From positions 744,001 to 808,000 of the forward strand of contig VJWM01000103.1 in the NCBI GenBank assembly GCA_010909165.1: a DNA stretch of 64,000 nucleotides, written 5' to 3'. This document shows, piece by piece, positions 11,109-23,568 of the stretch. The position numbers were made by a program, and so were the translations under genes. Source of the stretch: Anthoceros angustus (lineage: Eukaryota > Streptophyta > Anthocerotopsida > Anthocerotales > Anthocerotaceae). How positions within the stretch are numbered: position 1 is the first letter of the stretch; each line of letters begins with the position of its first letter. The notes below the pieces were generated by a model. The model saw only the letters and a list, made by a program, of their open reading frames with translations, did no database searches and was not told the DNA's origin.

Positions 11109-14100
11109 CTCCCACTCAACACATCGCTACTCTTTTAAGCCTAACATCTTGCTAAACTTAACGTGCTTCTCTAAAGTCAACCCTTTGGTCAAAACATCTG
11201 CAGCATGTCCAGGGACAATACGCTAGCTCTATCTCCTTGGATTGAACTTTCTCCGATGAAGTGATGCTTTACTTCAATGTGTTTCGTCCTCGCGTGAAAA
11301 GTAGCATTCTTTGCTAAGTAAATGCAACCTTGATTGTCGTTGAAGATGGTTGTTGCACCTTCCGCTTAAATCCCATTTCTTGAGCAATCGTCGTAGCCAT
11401 ATTGCTTCCATTGTTGCGCAGATATTGCCATGTACTCCGCTCAGAGGACAAAGCCACAGGGTCGACGCCTACTACTCCATGAAATGGCTCCCCAAATAGC
11501 ATAAATACATATCCTGTGGTAGACTTGCGGCCATCGACATCTCCATTAATCAATCACAAAATCCAACCACAGGCGTCTTCATGTCGATCCTTTTGGTATT
11601 TCAACTTCCAATGTTTTGTGCCGCAAGTATCCGAATATCCTCTTGATTGCTTGATAATCTTTGTTGTCGAGGTTGGCCAAGAATCGACTCACAACTCCCA
11701 CTGCCTCTGCAATGTCGGGCCTTGTCCCTGTTGCCAAATATGTAAGACAGCCAACGGCACGTTGATAGAGAGTCTTATCTATCTTCTCTTTCTCCTTTTC
11801 AGTTGTAGGGCTCATCTCCTGCGATAGCTTCTCATTGAAGATCATTGGCGTCTTCATGGGTTTGCAATCTTGCATGCCGAAACGCTCCAATATGGTCTCC
11901 ACATATGTTTGTTGGCTCAAAGAGATCTGTTTGTTAGCCCTATTCCTTTCCACCTTTATTCCTAGGGAATAGTGGAGCTCACCCAAATCTCTCATGTCAA
12001 AGCTTGCATTAAGGCTTTGCTTTTATCGAGTCTAAGAGTTCCATGTCATTGCTAGCAATAATCAAATCGTCCACATAGACAGCAATGATAATTATGGATT
12101 CTCCCACTCTCTTCACATAGATATTCCAATCGGCATTGGTTTTCTTGAAACCTCTAGACGGAAAAACACATCAACCTTACGATACCAAGCAAGGCATTGC
12201 TTAAGACCATACTGAGCCTTTAGCAGCCTACATACCTCTCCCTCGCGTCACGGTATTTCGTATCCCTCGGCTGGTCCATGTAGATCTCTTCATCCGGATC
12301 TCCATTCAGAACGCTCGAACATCCATATGATGTATCTCCATGTCGGCGCGATAGCTAGGAGAGCTCGGATAGATGCTATCTTAGCGATGGGGAGAAGGTA
12401 TCGATAATCCACACCGGGACTTGTGTATATCCTTTCCCCACCGCCTTGCCTTGTAGCGCTCTATGCTTCCATCACCTTGCGCTTAATCTTGAATGTCCAC
12501 TTTGATCCTATGCTCTTCCTTCCGTGAGGTAGAGGAGTGATTGCCCAAGTTTTGTTCTTGAGAAGAGAGTTATACTCACTCACCAGCTTCTTTCCACTCC
12601 TTTGCCTTTGGTCCTTCCAATGCTTCCTTAGGCTTTGTGGTTCACGGCATCCGCCAACCATGCCTCCTCATACACACATGCATTCATGGATTCCAAGATC
12701 TTCTGAAGGTTTCCATTGTCTCGTTGATCTTCTCAAGATTGGTTGTCTCTCTCGAATACTTGAGCTTCCTCTTCTTCGACAATGCTTTGATCTTCGCTTC
12801 TCCAATCGCGACATCGGAATTTCCCTTTCTCCCCTCTATGTCGCATTGTTGAGAAGGTTCGTTGGGCTCGAGCGGGTTGCTCAAGAGTGTCATCATAGTC
12901 GAATCCTCATCGTGGTCGCCAACATACGCCCGGATCCTTCATGATAACCGGGGTTGGAGCTCCCACTCCTTTGATGGGTTCCACAACCTCATTAAATACA
13001 ACGTCCTCGCTAAAATGATCTTCTTCCTTGAAAGATCATACAACCCAGCCCTTAATCTCGAGAGTATCCAAGCATAAGGCACTTCACGCCTTTTGGATCC
13101 CATTTTGTTCGGGTTTGCTTGAACGTGAGCATAAACCATCGAACCAAAGATCCTCAAATGGCTTATGTCGGGCTTGACGCTGACCACGCTTCCTCCGGTC
13201 ATTCCAACAATAGCTTTGGTTGGAACTCGATTCAAAACATAGGTTCAGAATGCCCCTCACCCCAAAACGTACTTCCAAGCCACTATGATGTAACATGCAT
13301 TTAGCTGCCTCCACGGACTCTAAGTTTGCGCTCCGCCACTCCATTTTGCTCCGGTGTGAGGGATGGTTAGTTGCCTTCCAATTCCATGCTCCTTGCAAAA
13401 GCGTTGGAAGTTAGTGGAGATGTATTCACCTCCGTTGTCACTACGCAAAGTCTTGACGTTGTCCACTTGTTCTCCACCATGGCTTTCCATTCCTTGAAGA
13501 GTGTAAATACCGGGATTTCTCCTTCATAAGATATGTCCAGTCTTCCTAGTGAAATCATCCACAAACACCGAATGTAGCGGGCTCCGCCATGAGTGGATTT
13601 TCATTGGACCACACACATCCGTGTGTACCAACTCTAGCGCCATCTTTGCTCGTGCAATCCTTGGGAACTTAGTTCGGTGTAGCTTTCCCATTATGCACCC
13701 TTGGCATAATTGCTCACCCACTTCTTTCAAATCCAAGCTCAGAACCATATGTTGGTTCTTCATCAACTGATATTGTCCACACCAATGTGCCCTAGACGTT
13801 GATGCCATAAATCAATAGATCCAATGCTATTTTGCGAATCGTCCATAAAGGTGCAAGCTTGCCTTCCACGAAGCACACAACTTGTACAAATTTCCTATTC
13901 GGACGCCTAGCAATCACTTTAGCATTCGATAACTCAGCTCGATTGGATCCAAATCCTTTGGAATTGAACACAACCTCATGACTGATCGGCAATTTTGCGT
14001 AAAGAAGATTCCTCGCAAGATGAGGCACATGATGCACGCCTTAATACACTGTGAGTCCTCCGGAAGATGGACTCGTAACACTCCTTTTCCCTTGATGTCA

Positions 14101-15106
14101 TGTGACCTATTGTCACCAAGCGCCACTGTATGCCCCTCTGGCAATACCTCGTAGCTTGGGAACCAAGGAAGGTTGTAATTGAAATGTTGGGATGCACCAG
14201 AGTCAAGGTACAAACTCTCATCCTTCTTTGATGAAGTCGCTTGATCTCTTTCGGTGAAGCACGCGAAGATGTGTTCTTGGTCCTTCTCGCCGACTTGATT
14301 AGCTTGGGATGATTTCCCCTTCTTCAAGTCTGCCAATCTTATTTTACAGTCCTTTGCGTGGTGATTGGGCTTCCTGCAGTAATAACAAAAGCCTTTCACC
14401 TTTCTCTTTGCATCGTATCCTTTGTCCCTTCTAGAGACTTGGCTTGCGTCTTCCACCGTGATGTGCCCTTCTTGGAAGAGTGCCAAGCCTTCGTTGCCTT
14501 GTGTCCGGAAAGAACCATCAAGCTCCTCTTGTAGGAGTAATCTAACCACCTCATCAAAGGTTGGTTGATTGTCACTTGACGCATCGCTACGGATGCCCTA
14601 TAAGACAATAAAATTGCCTACATGATGGTGGCAAACTACTCGAGACGTGATCACCTTACCCTCAAGGTTTGATCTCGCCTCCCTCATTTGATCAACCAAG
14701 CTTTTCAACTTGTTGACATGTTGTTGACTGTCGCCTCAACCATCTTGAAGTTGGAGAATTGACTTTCCAGACATTTCGCTCACAATGCTCTTCTTCTCGT
14801 TGTGCAAAGAATTTTCCATGCATCCTGCGAAGAGACACACTCGCTCAATTGTGAGAGAATGTCATCGACACATTCAGATAATATTAGCCAAGGCTTTCGC
14901 ATCCTTGTCTATATCCTTTTCGAGCGCCATCCGGAAGTCCATTTTCCACAAACTTCCACAATCCTCAATGAGAAGAGATTTTAGCTTCAACTTCCATAAT
15001 GTGAAGTTCACGCCATCAAACTTCTCCACTTGACGCGTAGTCTCCATATGCACACCTCAAAGCTATGCAAAGACAAGACAAAAGTTCCTCGCACCAAAAC
15101 TACTAC
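11109..15106 (-). mobile_element. Ty1/copia retrotransposon body, unit 1, decayed and 5'-truncated
   Basis: The order on the minus strand is gag, protease, integrase, reverse transcriptase, RNase H, which is the copia order. Visible marks: gag start METTRQVEKFDGVNFTLW spread over a broken frame near 15050; a zinc knuckle CYYCRKPNHHAKDC near 14350-14390; protease LYLDSGASQHF near 14170-14215; pre-integrase CxGCxxGK near 13690; integrase VHTDVCGPM near 13600-13640; RT SKWTFKIK near 12490 and YGLKQCLAWYRK near 12190; MRDLGELHYSLGIKVE near 11950-11995; RNase H GRKSTTGYVFMLFG near 11490-11530. Many frameshifts and stops break the polyprotein, so this copy is not coding as read. The 5' LTR and primer site are missing. 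Confidence 0.92.
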
Positions 15107-15500
15107 CAAGCTTCAAATTGATTTGATTGCGGGGCTACCATTTGATTCACATGTACGCAAATTGTGGAAGCCTGAAATATGCTCAGTCATGTTTGACAGA
15201 CCGGATAGAAAACTTGTCATGACGGAACCATTCTTTTAGCAGGATATTTGCAGCAGAAATCCTCTGTGTACAATGGCACCGCTGCAGCTACGATTATGAC
15301 ATTCTTGTGCATTTGAAGGAATGGTACTCCAAATGGTTAGGCCAAAGGGTCACATATTTATAAGAACGTCGTTATTAAGCATCATGCGCTTAGATCGGTA
15401 CTTAGATGGGGTGCTTAAAGGGACTCGATGCCCTTGGTGGAAGTAGCTTGGGCACACACTGGTACAAGTTGTTAAGTACCAAGTCCCATGACAAGGAAAA
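15107..15500. repeat. Duplicated copy of the left flank of the copia element
   Basis: This repeats 10523-10916 almost exactly, including the GAAAA next to the LTR. Because it is non-element flank, it shows that the second unit did not arise by a fresh transposition. A segment already containing flank plus element was duplicated. Confidence 0.92.
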
Positions 15501-15694
15501 TGTTAGAAAACAGTTATTCCCAGGTTCAGTACATTAGAAATGGTGTGCTATGCATACATATATAGCCTTTGGCCTTGTCATACTCTCGATAGTATGAAAC
15601 CCTATCTCGCCCCGGATAATCCTATATACTTCTAGGACTTATACTCATAACTCTAATATGTGATGTGTTGCACCAATCCTATAGATTTCTAACA
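15501..15694 (-). repeat. Copia LTR (3' LTR of unit 2)
   Basis: 194 bp, with the same TGTTAGAAA start and TTTCTAACA end as the LTRs at 10917-11108 and 19789-19984. It differs from them by a few substitutions and short indels near its left end. Confidence 0.92.
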
Positions 15695-18600
15695 CTCCCA
15701 CTCAACACATCTGCTACTCTTTTAAGCCTAACATCTTGCTAAACTTAACGTGCTTCTCTAAAGTCAACCCTTTGGTCAAAACATCTGCAGCATGTCCAGT
15801 GGGACAATACGCTAGCTCTATCTCCTTGGATTGAACTTTCTCTCGATGAAGTGATGCTTTACTTCAATGTGTTTCGTCCTCGTGAAAAGTAGCATTCTTT
15901 GCTAAGTAAATGCAACCTTGATTGTCGTTGAAGATGGTTGTTGCACCCTTTCGCTTAAATCCCATTTCTTGAGCAATCGTCGTAGCCATATTGCTTCCAT
16001 TGTTGCGAGATATTGCCATGTACTCCGCTCAGAGAGGACAGACAAGAGGGTCGACGCCTACTACTCCATGAAATGGCTCCCCAAATAGCATAAATACATA
16101 TCCTGGTAGACTTGCGCCATCGACATCTCCATTAATCAATCACAAAATCCAACCACAGGCGTCTTCATGTCGATCCTTTTGGTATTCAACTTCCAATGTT
16201 TTGTGCCGCAAGTATCCGAATATCCTCTTGATCGCTTGATAATGTTGTCGGTTGGCCAAGAATCGACTCACAACTCCCACGCCTCTGCAATGTCGGGCCT
16301 TGTCCTGTTGCCAAATATGTAAGACAGCCAACGCACGTTGATAGAGAGTCTTATCTATCTTCTCTTTCTCCTTTTCGGTTGTAGGGCTCATCTCCTGCGA
16401 TAGCTTCTCATTGAAGATCATTGGCGTCTTCATGGGTTTGCAATCTTGCATCGAAACGCTCCAATATGGTCTCCACATATGTTTGTTGGCTCAAAGAGAT
16501 GCTTTGTTAGCCCTATTCCTTTTCCACCTTTATTCCTAGGGAATAGTGGAGCTCACCCAAATCTCTCATGTCAAGCTTGCATTAAGGCTTTGCTTTCGAG
16601 TCTAAGAGTTCCATGTCATTGCTAGCAATAATCAAATCGTCCACATAGACAGCAATGATAATTATGGATTCTCCCACTCTCTTCACATAGATATTCCAAT
16701 CGATTGGTTTTTCTTGAAACCTCTAGACGGAAAAACACATCAACCTTACGATACCAAGCAAGGCATTGCTTAAGACCATACTGAGCCTTTAGCAGCCTAC
16801 ATACCTCTCCCTCGCCTGGTATTTCGTATCCTCTGGTCCATGTAGATCTCTTCATCCGGATCTCCATTCAGAACGCAGTCGAACATCCATATGATGTATC
16901 TCCATGTCGGCGGCTGCGATAGCTAGGAGAGCTCGGATAGATGCTATCTTAGCGGGGAGAAGGTATCGATAATCCACACACAGGACTTGTGTATATCCTT
17001 TCCCACCAGCCTTGCCTTGTAGCTCTATGCTTCCATCGCCCTTGCTTAATCTTGAATGTCCACTTTGATCCTATGCTCTTCCTTCCGTGAGGTAGAGGAG
17101 TGATTGCCCAAGTTTTGTTCTTGAGAAGAGTTATACTCACCGCCCACGGCTTCTTTCCACCTTTTTGCCTTTGGTCCTTCCAATGCTTCCCTTAGGCTTT
17201 GTGGTTCGGCATCGCCAACCATGCCTCCTCATACACACATGCATTCATGGATTCCAAGATCTTGAAGGTTTCCATTGTCTCGTTGATCTTCTCAAGATTG
17301 GTTGTCTCTCTCGAATACTTGAGCTTCCTCTTCTTCGACAATGCTTTGATCTTCATCTACTTCTCCAATCGCGACATCGGGAATTTCCCTTTCTCCCCTC
17401 TATGTCGCATTGTTGAGAAGGTTCGTTGGGCTCGAGCGGGTTGCTCAAGAGTGTCATCATAGTCGAATCCTCATCGGGGTCAACATACGCCGTCGGATCC
17501 TTCATGATAACACGGGTTGGAGCTCCCACTCCTTTGATGGGTTCCACAACCTCATTAAATACAACGTCCCTGCTAAAAATGATCTTCTTCCTTGAAAGAT
17601 CATACAACCGGTAGCCCTTAATCTCAGGAGAGTATCCAAGCATAAGGCACTTCACGCCTTTTGGATCCCATTTTGTTCGGGTTTGCTTCGGAACGTGAGC
17701 ATAAACCACTGAACCAAAGATCCTCAAATGGCTTATGTCGGGCTTGACGCCTGACCACGCTTCCTCGGGTCATTCCAACAATAGCTTTGGTTGGAACTCG
17801 ATTCAAAACATAGGTTCTTTGTAATGCCCCTCACCCCAAAACGTACTTCCAAGCCACTATGATGTAACATGCATTTAGCTGCCTCCACGGACTCCTAAGT
17901 TTGCGCTCCGCCACTCCATTTTGCTCCGGTGTGTGAGGGATGGTTAGTTGCCTTCCAATTCCATGCTCCTTGCAAAAGCGTTAGTGGAGATGTATTCACC
18001 TCCGTTGTCACCACGCAAAGTCTTGACGTTGTCCACTTGCGTTCCACCATGGCTTTCCATTCCTTGAAGAGTGTAAATACCGGGATTTCTCCTTCATAAG
18101 ATATGTCCAGTCTTCCTAGTGAAATCATCCACAAACACCGAATGTAGCGGGCTCCGCCATGAGTGGGATTTTCATTGGACCACACATCCGTGTGTACCAA
18201 CTCTAGCGCCATCTTTGCTCGTGTGCAATCTTTGGGAACTTAGTTCGTAGCTTTCCCATTATGCACCCTTGGCATAATTGCTCACCCACTTCTTTCAAAT
18301 CCAAGCTCAGAACCATATGTTGGTTCTTCATCAACTGATATTGTCCACACCAATGTGCCCTAGACGTTGATGCCATAAATCAATAGATCCAATGCTATTT
18401 TGCGAATCGTCCATAAAGGTGCAAGCTTGCCTTCCACGAAGCACACAACTTGTACAAATTTCCTACTGACTAGCAATCACTTTAGCATTCGATAACTCAG
18501 CTCGATTGGATCCGAAATCCTTTGGAATTGAACACAACCTCATGACTGTGATCGGCAATTTTGCGAAAGAAGATTCCTCGCAAGATGAGGCACATGATGC

Positions 18601-19773
18601 ACGCCTTAATACAGATGTCCTCCGGAAGATGGACTCGTAACACTCCTCTTCCTTGATGTCATGTGACCTATTGTCACCAAGCGCCACCGTATGCCCCTCC
18701 GCAATACCTCGTAGCTTGAGAACCAAGGAAGGTTATAAAGTCTTTGGGATGCACCGAGTCAAGGTACAAACTCTCATCCTTCTTTGATGAAGTCGCTTGA
18801 TCTCTTTCGGTGAAGCACGCCAAGATGTGTTCTTGGTCCTTCTCGACTTGATTAGCTTGGGATGATTTCCCTTCTTCAAGTCTCGCCAATCTTATTTCCC
18901 TTTGCGTGGTGATTGGGCTTCGCAATAATAACAAAAGCCTTTCACCTTTCTCTTTGCATCTGTATCCTTTGTCCCTTCTAGAGACTTGGCTTGCGAGGTC
19001 TTCCACCGTGATGTGCCCTTCTTGGAGAAGAGTGCCAAGCCTTCGCCTTGTGTCCGGAAAGAACCATCAAGCTCCTCTTGTAGGAGTAATCTAACCACCT
19101 CATCAAAGGTTGGTTGATTGTCACTTGACGCCGCTACGGATGCCCTATAAGACAATAAAAATTGCCTACATGATGGTGGCAAACTACTCGACTGATCACC
19201 TTACCCTCGAAGGTTTGATCTCGCCTCCCTCATTTGATCAACCAAGCTTTTCAACTTGTTGACATGTTGTTGAACTGTCGCCTCAACCATCTTGAAGTTG
19301 GAGAATTGACTTTCCAAGCATTTCGCTCACAATGCTCTTCTTCTACGCCAGTTGTAAAGAATTTTCCATGCATCCTGAAGAGACACACTCGCTCAATTGT
19401 GAGAGAATGTCATCGACACATTCAGATAATATTAGCCAAGGCTTTCGCATCCTTGTCTATATCCTTTTGAGCGCCATCCGGAAGTCCATTTTCCACAAAC
19501 TTCCACAATCCTCATCAATGAGAAGAGATTTTAGCTTCAACTTCCATAATGTGAAGTTCACGCCATCAAACTTCTCCACTTGACGCGTAGTCTCCATATG
19601 CACACCTCGAAAGCTATGCAAAGACAAGACAAAAGTTCCTCGCACCAAAACTACTACCAAGCTTCACAAAATTGCAAGCGAGCTTTTCACGGACACTTAG
19701 TGCATAACTACAAACAATGCAATAGAAGACAAGTGGCAAGAGTCCCACAGGTGGTGTAGTACTGATCTCCGAA
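15695..19773 (-). mobile_element. Ty1/copia retrotransposon body, unit 2, decayed
   Basis: Same domain order as unit 1 on the minus strand: gag start near 19600 (METTRQVEKFDGVNFTLWKL), a decayed zinc-knuckle region near 18920, protease near 18750, integrase near 17900-18350, RT near 16600-17140, the RT C-terminal part near 16140-16500 and RNase H near 16050. It keeps its 5' end, primer binding site and both LTRs, so this is the more complete copy. It carries many 1-4 base gaps relative to unit 1, at different places, and no long uninterrupted polyprotein frame remains. Confidence 0.92.
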
Positions 19774-19788
19774 CCATGCTCGATACCA
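19774..19788 (-). other. Retrotransposon primer binding site (initiator tRNA-Met type)
   Basis: Directly inside the 5' LTR the minus strand reads TGGTATCGAGCATGG. This resembles the TGGTATCAGAGC primer site used by many plant copia elements, which is complementary to the 3' end of initiator methionine tRNA. Confidence 0.8.
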
Positions 19789-19984
19789 TGTTAGAAAGCA
19801 GTAATTCCTGTGTTCAAGACATTAGAAATGGTGTGCTATGCATACATATATAGCCTTTGGCCTTGTCATACTCTCGATAGTATGAAACCCTATCTCGCTC
19901 CTGGGATAATCCTATATACTTCTAGGACTTATACTCATAACTCTAATATGTGATGTGTTGCACCAATCCTATAGATTTCTAACA
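19789..19984 (-). repeat. Copia LTR (5' LTR)
   Basis: 196 bp with TGTTAGAAA and TTTCTAACA ends. It is followed by GAAAA (19985-19989), which pairs with GAAAA at 10912-10916 as a 5-bp target site duplication. The continuation GAAAATTCCGTCCAAGTGG joins to the left flank as in the empty copy near 34120. Confidence 0.92.
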
Positions 19985-21505
19985 GAAAATTCCGTCCAAG
20001 TGGACTATAATATATTCTTCTTCTTCTTCTACTCTCTTTCTTAAGATTCTTAAGAGGAAACAAGGGACCAGCAGGCACTGAGGAGATCGCCACGGCATGC
20101 CGACAAGCGTCGACGACAGGAAGAATGAGTCGTAACATGGAACTCTAAGAATGGTCTGTTTCCCACCATCCTAGGCGGTTCAGGGTTGATCATATAGGCA
20201 GGAGACGGTACGATTATTTGGTGACACCATGAACTTTGTAATACATGTTTGGTCGATTGCAGACCGCCAGTGGCGCATTGTCGCCTGACTGCTGTCAATC
20301 ACTGCCATCTCGAGTGTGATCAGTGTGATCTTCATTCTTGAGGGAATCCAAATGAGGACATCGAACAAATTCTATGTCAAGCTTCGAGACACAAGACAAA
20401 CCTAACTCAGCAAGTGTGAGGAACAACAGTCCTCCCTAAGCAAAGGAAGGGCCCCCCGAATGAACACATGACAACATTCCTTAAGGAATGTCCGAGGAGT
20501 GTTCCTTGAGGAATCTTGCTCTCTCCTCCCATACCCAACATCTATCTTCCATGTTGGGAGCCGTTAAGTTTGCTTAGGTGACATGGGACTGGAGTGGTGT
20601 TGCGGTTAGAAGATCTTAAGGCAAAACAGCAATGGTAGTGCCCACCTGAAGAGGCAAGGTTTGGCACGTGCGACAGGACAAGGTTTTTTTCTTGCGACAA
20701 ACAGGATAAGGTTTATATTAAGCAGTCTACTTGAGAAGTCTGGATGCAATAAATATTACTCCCGTCCACAGGATGTCCCTACAGGAAATTTAACTGGTGT
20801 GTCTGCAACATTCTGACATTGCAGGTGTGGGTTCCCGCACAATGAGATGTACTCGCTAGTGCTAGAAGCACAGCGCTCATGTTCAACAACCAGATGGGAA
20901 AGATATATCTAAAATGGCCTATTTCTCAAGGCAATGCAAGGCAAGGCAGCGCTCCTGTTAGTAGCAGGAGCTCTTGGGATGAGTCCTTTTCCTATTTGCA
21001 GCCTTGGACGTAGTCTACCCGACATGTAGACACACAAGAGAAGTCATGTCATGCTTGCTTGCACGAACCGAGACAAAACACGGCTGAGCCGTGGAGGCCA
21101 AGGACCCAAAAACTCCGAAGCCTTCATGCTGCATTCATTATCCGTCAGTCCCTGTGGCATCTCTTGAAGAACCCAAGGTTCCCTTGGAAGTTCATTTGCA
21201 GGCTGTGAATGCCATTGTAAATTCCCCCGCTGTAACGCCTGGGGGCTCGTGGAGAGAGAGCCCAGCCTGCAAGGAAAGCCAATCCACCAATTTGTACAGG
21301 CCTAGGAAAAGCTTGAGCACTCGGATATCTCTCTCCGTGGCTGAACGGAATCGGGCAGGGCAAGGGCAAGCCACGTCCCGTTACCGTATCAAGATCTTGT
21401 CAGATTCCTCAGCGACTGCATTATTGCGGCATGCTCTTAAAAGGCCCCCAGCGGAGCGGAGGATTCAGCAGTTGGCAGTTTGGCATTCCAGCTTTGCAAG
21501 CAGCC
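19985..21505. other. Intergenic stretch left of the first germin-like gene
   Basis: The first about 55 bases are the remainder of the repeat interrupted by the copia element. The rest holds no recognisable gene. Two palindromic sites lie at 20474-20515. A TTAAAA run at about 21436, roughly 70 bp before the germin start, could act as a TATA-like element. No other signal was seen. Confidence 0.5.
20474..20515. promoter_or_regulatory. Pair of palindromic sites of unknown role
   Basis: ACATTCCTTAAGGAATGT (20474-20491) is a perfect 18-bp palindrome. GTTCCTTGAGGAATC (20501-20515) is a near copy with one mismatch in its symmetry. The inverted TTCC/GGAA arms resemble binding sites for dimeric proteins. 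The pair lies about 1 kb upstream of the first germin-like gene; a regulatory role is only a guess. Confidence 0.4.
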
Positions 21506-22165
21506 ATGGCGAGGAGGCTGGCATTGGTGGCCCTGGCGCTGGCGGCAGCGGTGGCGATGGCTCCGGCTTGGGCCGCGGACGAGGACCCACTTCAGGATTT
21601 CTGCGTCGCCTCCAATCCTCTGGCCGGGAGCAACCTGAACGGCTTCTCGTGCAAGCCGGTGGCGGACGTGAAATCGTCCGACTTCAAGTACTCGGCGTTC
21701 GTGAACGGGCTGGACCCGACCAACGCGCCCTTCGGGGTGGCGGTGATGCCGGGCTCGGTGCAGTTCTGGCCCGGGATCAACACGCTGGGCGTGGCCGCCG
21801 CGCGGGTGGACATCGCCGTGGGCGGCTTCAACCCGCCGCACATCCACCCCCGGGCCACCGAGGTGTTCTACGTGGTGGACGGCAGCATCGAGGTGGCCTT
21901 CGTCGCCAACGGCTACACCCTGTACAAGGAGGTGCTGAACAAAGGCGAGGTTTTCGTGTTCCCCAGAGGCCTGGTGCACTACCAGCGCAACGCGGGCGCC
22001 ATCAAGGCCACCGCCATCGCCGTCATGAACAGCCAGAACTCCGGCGTCTTCAACCTCCCCACGGTCCTCGCCGCGCTCCCGGCCGACCTCGTGGCCGCCG
22101 CCTTCGGCAACATCCTCCCCCACGCCAACACCAGCCCCCGCTTCGGGCTCGGCGAGATGGCCTAG
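21506..22165 (+). CDS. Germin-like protein, copy 1 (secreted cupin)
   Basis: Intronless, 219 residues, typical of germin-like proteins. The start ATG at 21506 gives a clear signal peptide (MARRLALVALALAAAVA, cleavage probably after WA before ADEDPLQDFC). The germin N-terminal motif DPLQDFCVA is present. Cupin box 1 is GGFNPPHIHPRATEVFYV with the HxH and Glu metal ligands; box 2 is GEVFVFPRGLVHYQRN with the third His. Such proteins form manganese-binding hexamers in the apoplast, and some have oxalate oxidase or superoxide dismutase activity; the sequence does not say which. The gene is GC-rich, unlike its flanks. It faces a close paralog at 25612-26268, with a dirigent gene between them. An in-frame ATG at 21431 would spoil the signal peptide, so 21506 was preferred. 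Confidence 0.95.
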   Translation: MARRLALVALALAAAVAMAPAWAADEDPLQDFCVASNPLAGSNLNGFSCKPVADVKSSDFKYSAFVNGLDPTNAPFGVAVMPGSVQFWPGINTLGVAAARVDIAVGGFNPPHIHPRATEVFYVVDGSIEVAFVANGYTLYKEVLNKGEVFVFPRGLVHYQRNAGAIKATAIAVMNSQNSGVFNLPTVLAALPADLVAAAFGNILPHANTSPRFGLGEMA

Positions 22166-23568
22166 CTGCGCGAACCTTCATCCTTGTAGTTCAGATAAAT
22201 CCCTTTCCGACACAATGTGGAAGCCCCATATTATCCGCTTGGCCTGTCGCTCCTTTTGAGTAGAGACGCTGCAACTTGTTATCACCCGCGTGTCGCTTGT
22301 CGGGAACAAGCTCGTCTTTGCAATCGTGACGCTAGCATGCGGAGCGTTCGTATCAAAACATTTGTCGTTCCTTCTTTGTTTACAAACACACCACCGCATC
22401 TTTGTCTATCCTATCCGCTATCCAGAACTTGTAGCCCCAGCTGCACGCAATCACGACCCGAGTAGGTAGTCGATGGATATGATTCTCAAGCAAATCTCGA
22501 AGCTTCTTGCGAAATGTAGCATCGCGTCATGTGATGAAGTGATTGTTCCGAGACCCAACGTAGCATTTACCTCTGCTACGGGTTTTGGTCTAAAGGGCTT
22601 CAGCTCTAGAGCCTTCGGACATTGGACTCGGCTGGATTTGGGACCATAGTTGCCACTCGTGGTTCCAGGGTCGGACAAGGCATGGTCCATCGGACTCCAT
22701 CCCCATGGCCACGCAACGCGGGTACCACAGTTGGCCGTACGGAATGCGCACCACTGTCGACACATAGTCGGTGGCTACCGCACCATCAGGCGTCCAGTGT
22801 CAGATTAGGAGTCGGACCCACCCGGTCGTCATCGTGTCATCTGTGCAACAAGGCGGCACTGCGGGAATAAACTACAGTATATGTGGATAACTGCGTTGCT
22901 GCTTTTTGGGAGAGGCTCTCACCTTCACACGCCTCTTGGCACGCCAGTCTGAGCAGGTACATGCGTCATCGGTTACTCATGTCATTCATAAAAAATGCTG
23001 CTGCAGCGAATTGCAATCTTGTGTACTAGCACAGAGATGGAGGAGACGCAAGTAGACTATTTTATGACGGATTCGCAGCTGCTTCGGGGCTAGGGAGGTG
23101 CTTCTGTTGACGAATCAAGATGCTGCTGGCAGGAAAATATACCAAGTCATTTGCCCTGCAATTTGCAACAACGTCAATCAATGTGGAGCTGCATTGCGTG
23201 TTAGACGCACATTGGCACAGGAACGAGTTCCTGTTGGCGAGCTGGGGAAGGGACCAAGGATCGTCTTCGGGAGGTGCATATTGGTCTAGAACGTACGACG
23301 CGAGTCAGCATCCGGGCGAGCAGCCCGCCCATGAGACTCAAGGTGCATTATGAAGAGAGAACCGTGGTAGAACGAGGAGAAAGATACGCAGATCGGCGGG
23401 GGCGTGAACCGGGAAGGGTAATCCTGAGCCTCGTTGAATTATTGAGAAGACTATATATCAGAAGAGCTTCAATCCACACTCCAGAGTGCTCCAGCGTGGT
23501 GGGTGAGGATTTGGAACCGCCTCTCTACCGCCCAGTCTCATCAGCTGCCAAGGTTGCACATCTCCGCA
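22166..23568. other. Intergenic stretch between germin-like and dirigent genes
   Basis: No recognisable gene. It should include the 3' UTR of the germin-like gene and the promoter of the dirigent gene. A TATATA run at about 23452 lies some 115 bp before the dirigent start. Confidence 0.5.
23450..23460 (+). promoter_or_regulatory. Probable TATA box of the dirigent gene
   Basis: ACTATATATCA lies about 115 bp upstream of the dirigent ATG, which leaves room for a 5' leader of roughly 80 bp. It is the only strong TATA-like site in the preceding 300 bases. Confidence 0.5.

Larger units (their letters stand above)
10523..15106 (-). repeat. Tandem duplication unit 1 (flank plus truncated copia element)
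   Basis: This about 4.58-kb block is repeated directly as 15107-19657. It holds about 390 bp of non-element flank (10523-10916), the element's 3' LTR and the whole coding body up to gag, but not the primer binding site or 5' LTR. CAAGCTTCA occurs at 10523-10531, at the junction 15107-15115 and at 19658-19666, so the duplication junction falls in a 9-bp microhomology. The two units differ by dozens of scattered small indels. Confidence 0.9.

Noticed and set aside
15501-15694. Independent second copia insertion next to the first
   Set aside because: Non-element flank 10523-10916 is repeated with it, and the junction at 15107 is inside gag, so it is a segmental duplication and not a new insertion.
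21437-22123. Long minus-strand open frame opposite germin-like copy 1, and a long plus-strand frame at 25549-26082 opposite copy 2
   Set aside because: They are shadows of GC-rich coding DNA. The sense frames carry the signal peptide and both cupin boxes.
21091-22263. 390-codon frame overlapping germin-like copy 1 in another plus frame
   Set aside because: Arg/Gly/Pro-rich composition is typical of an off-frame read through GC-rich coding sequence; no domain is visible.
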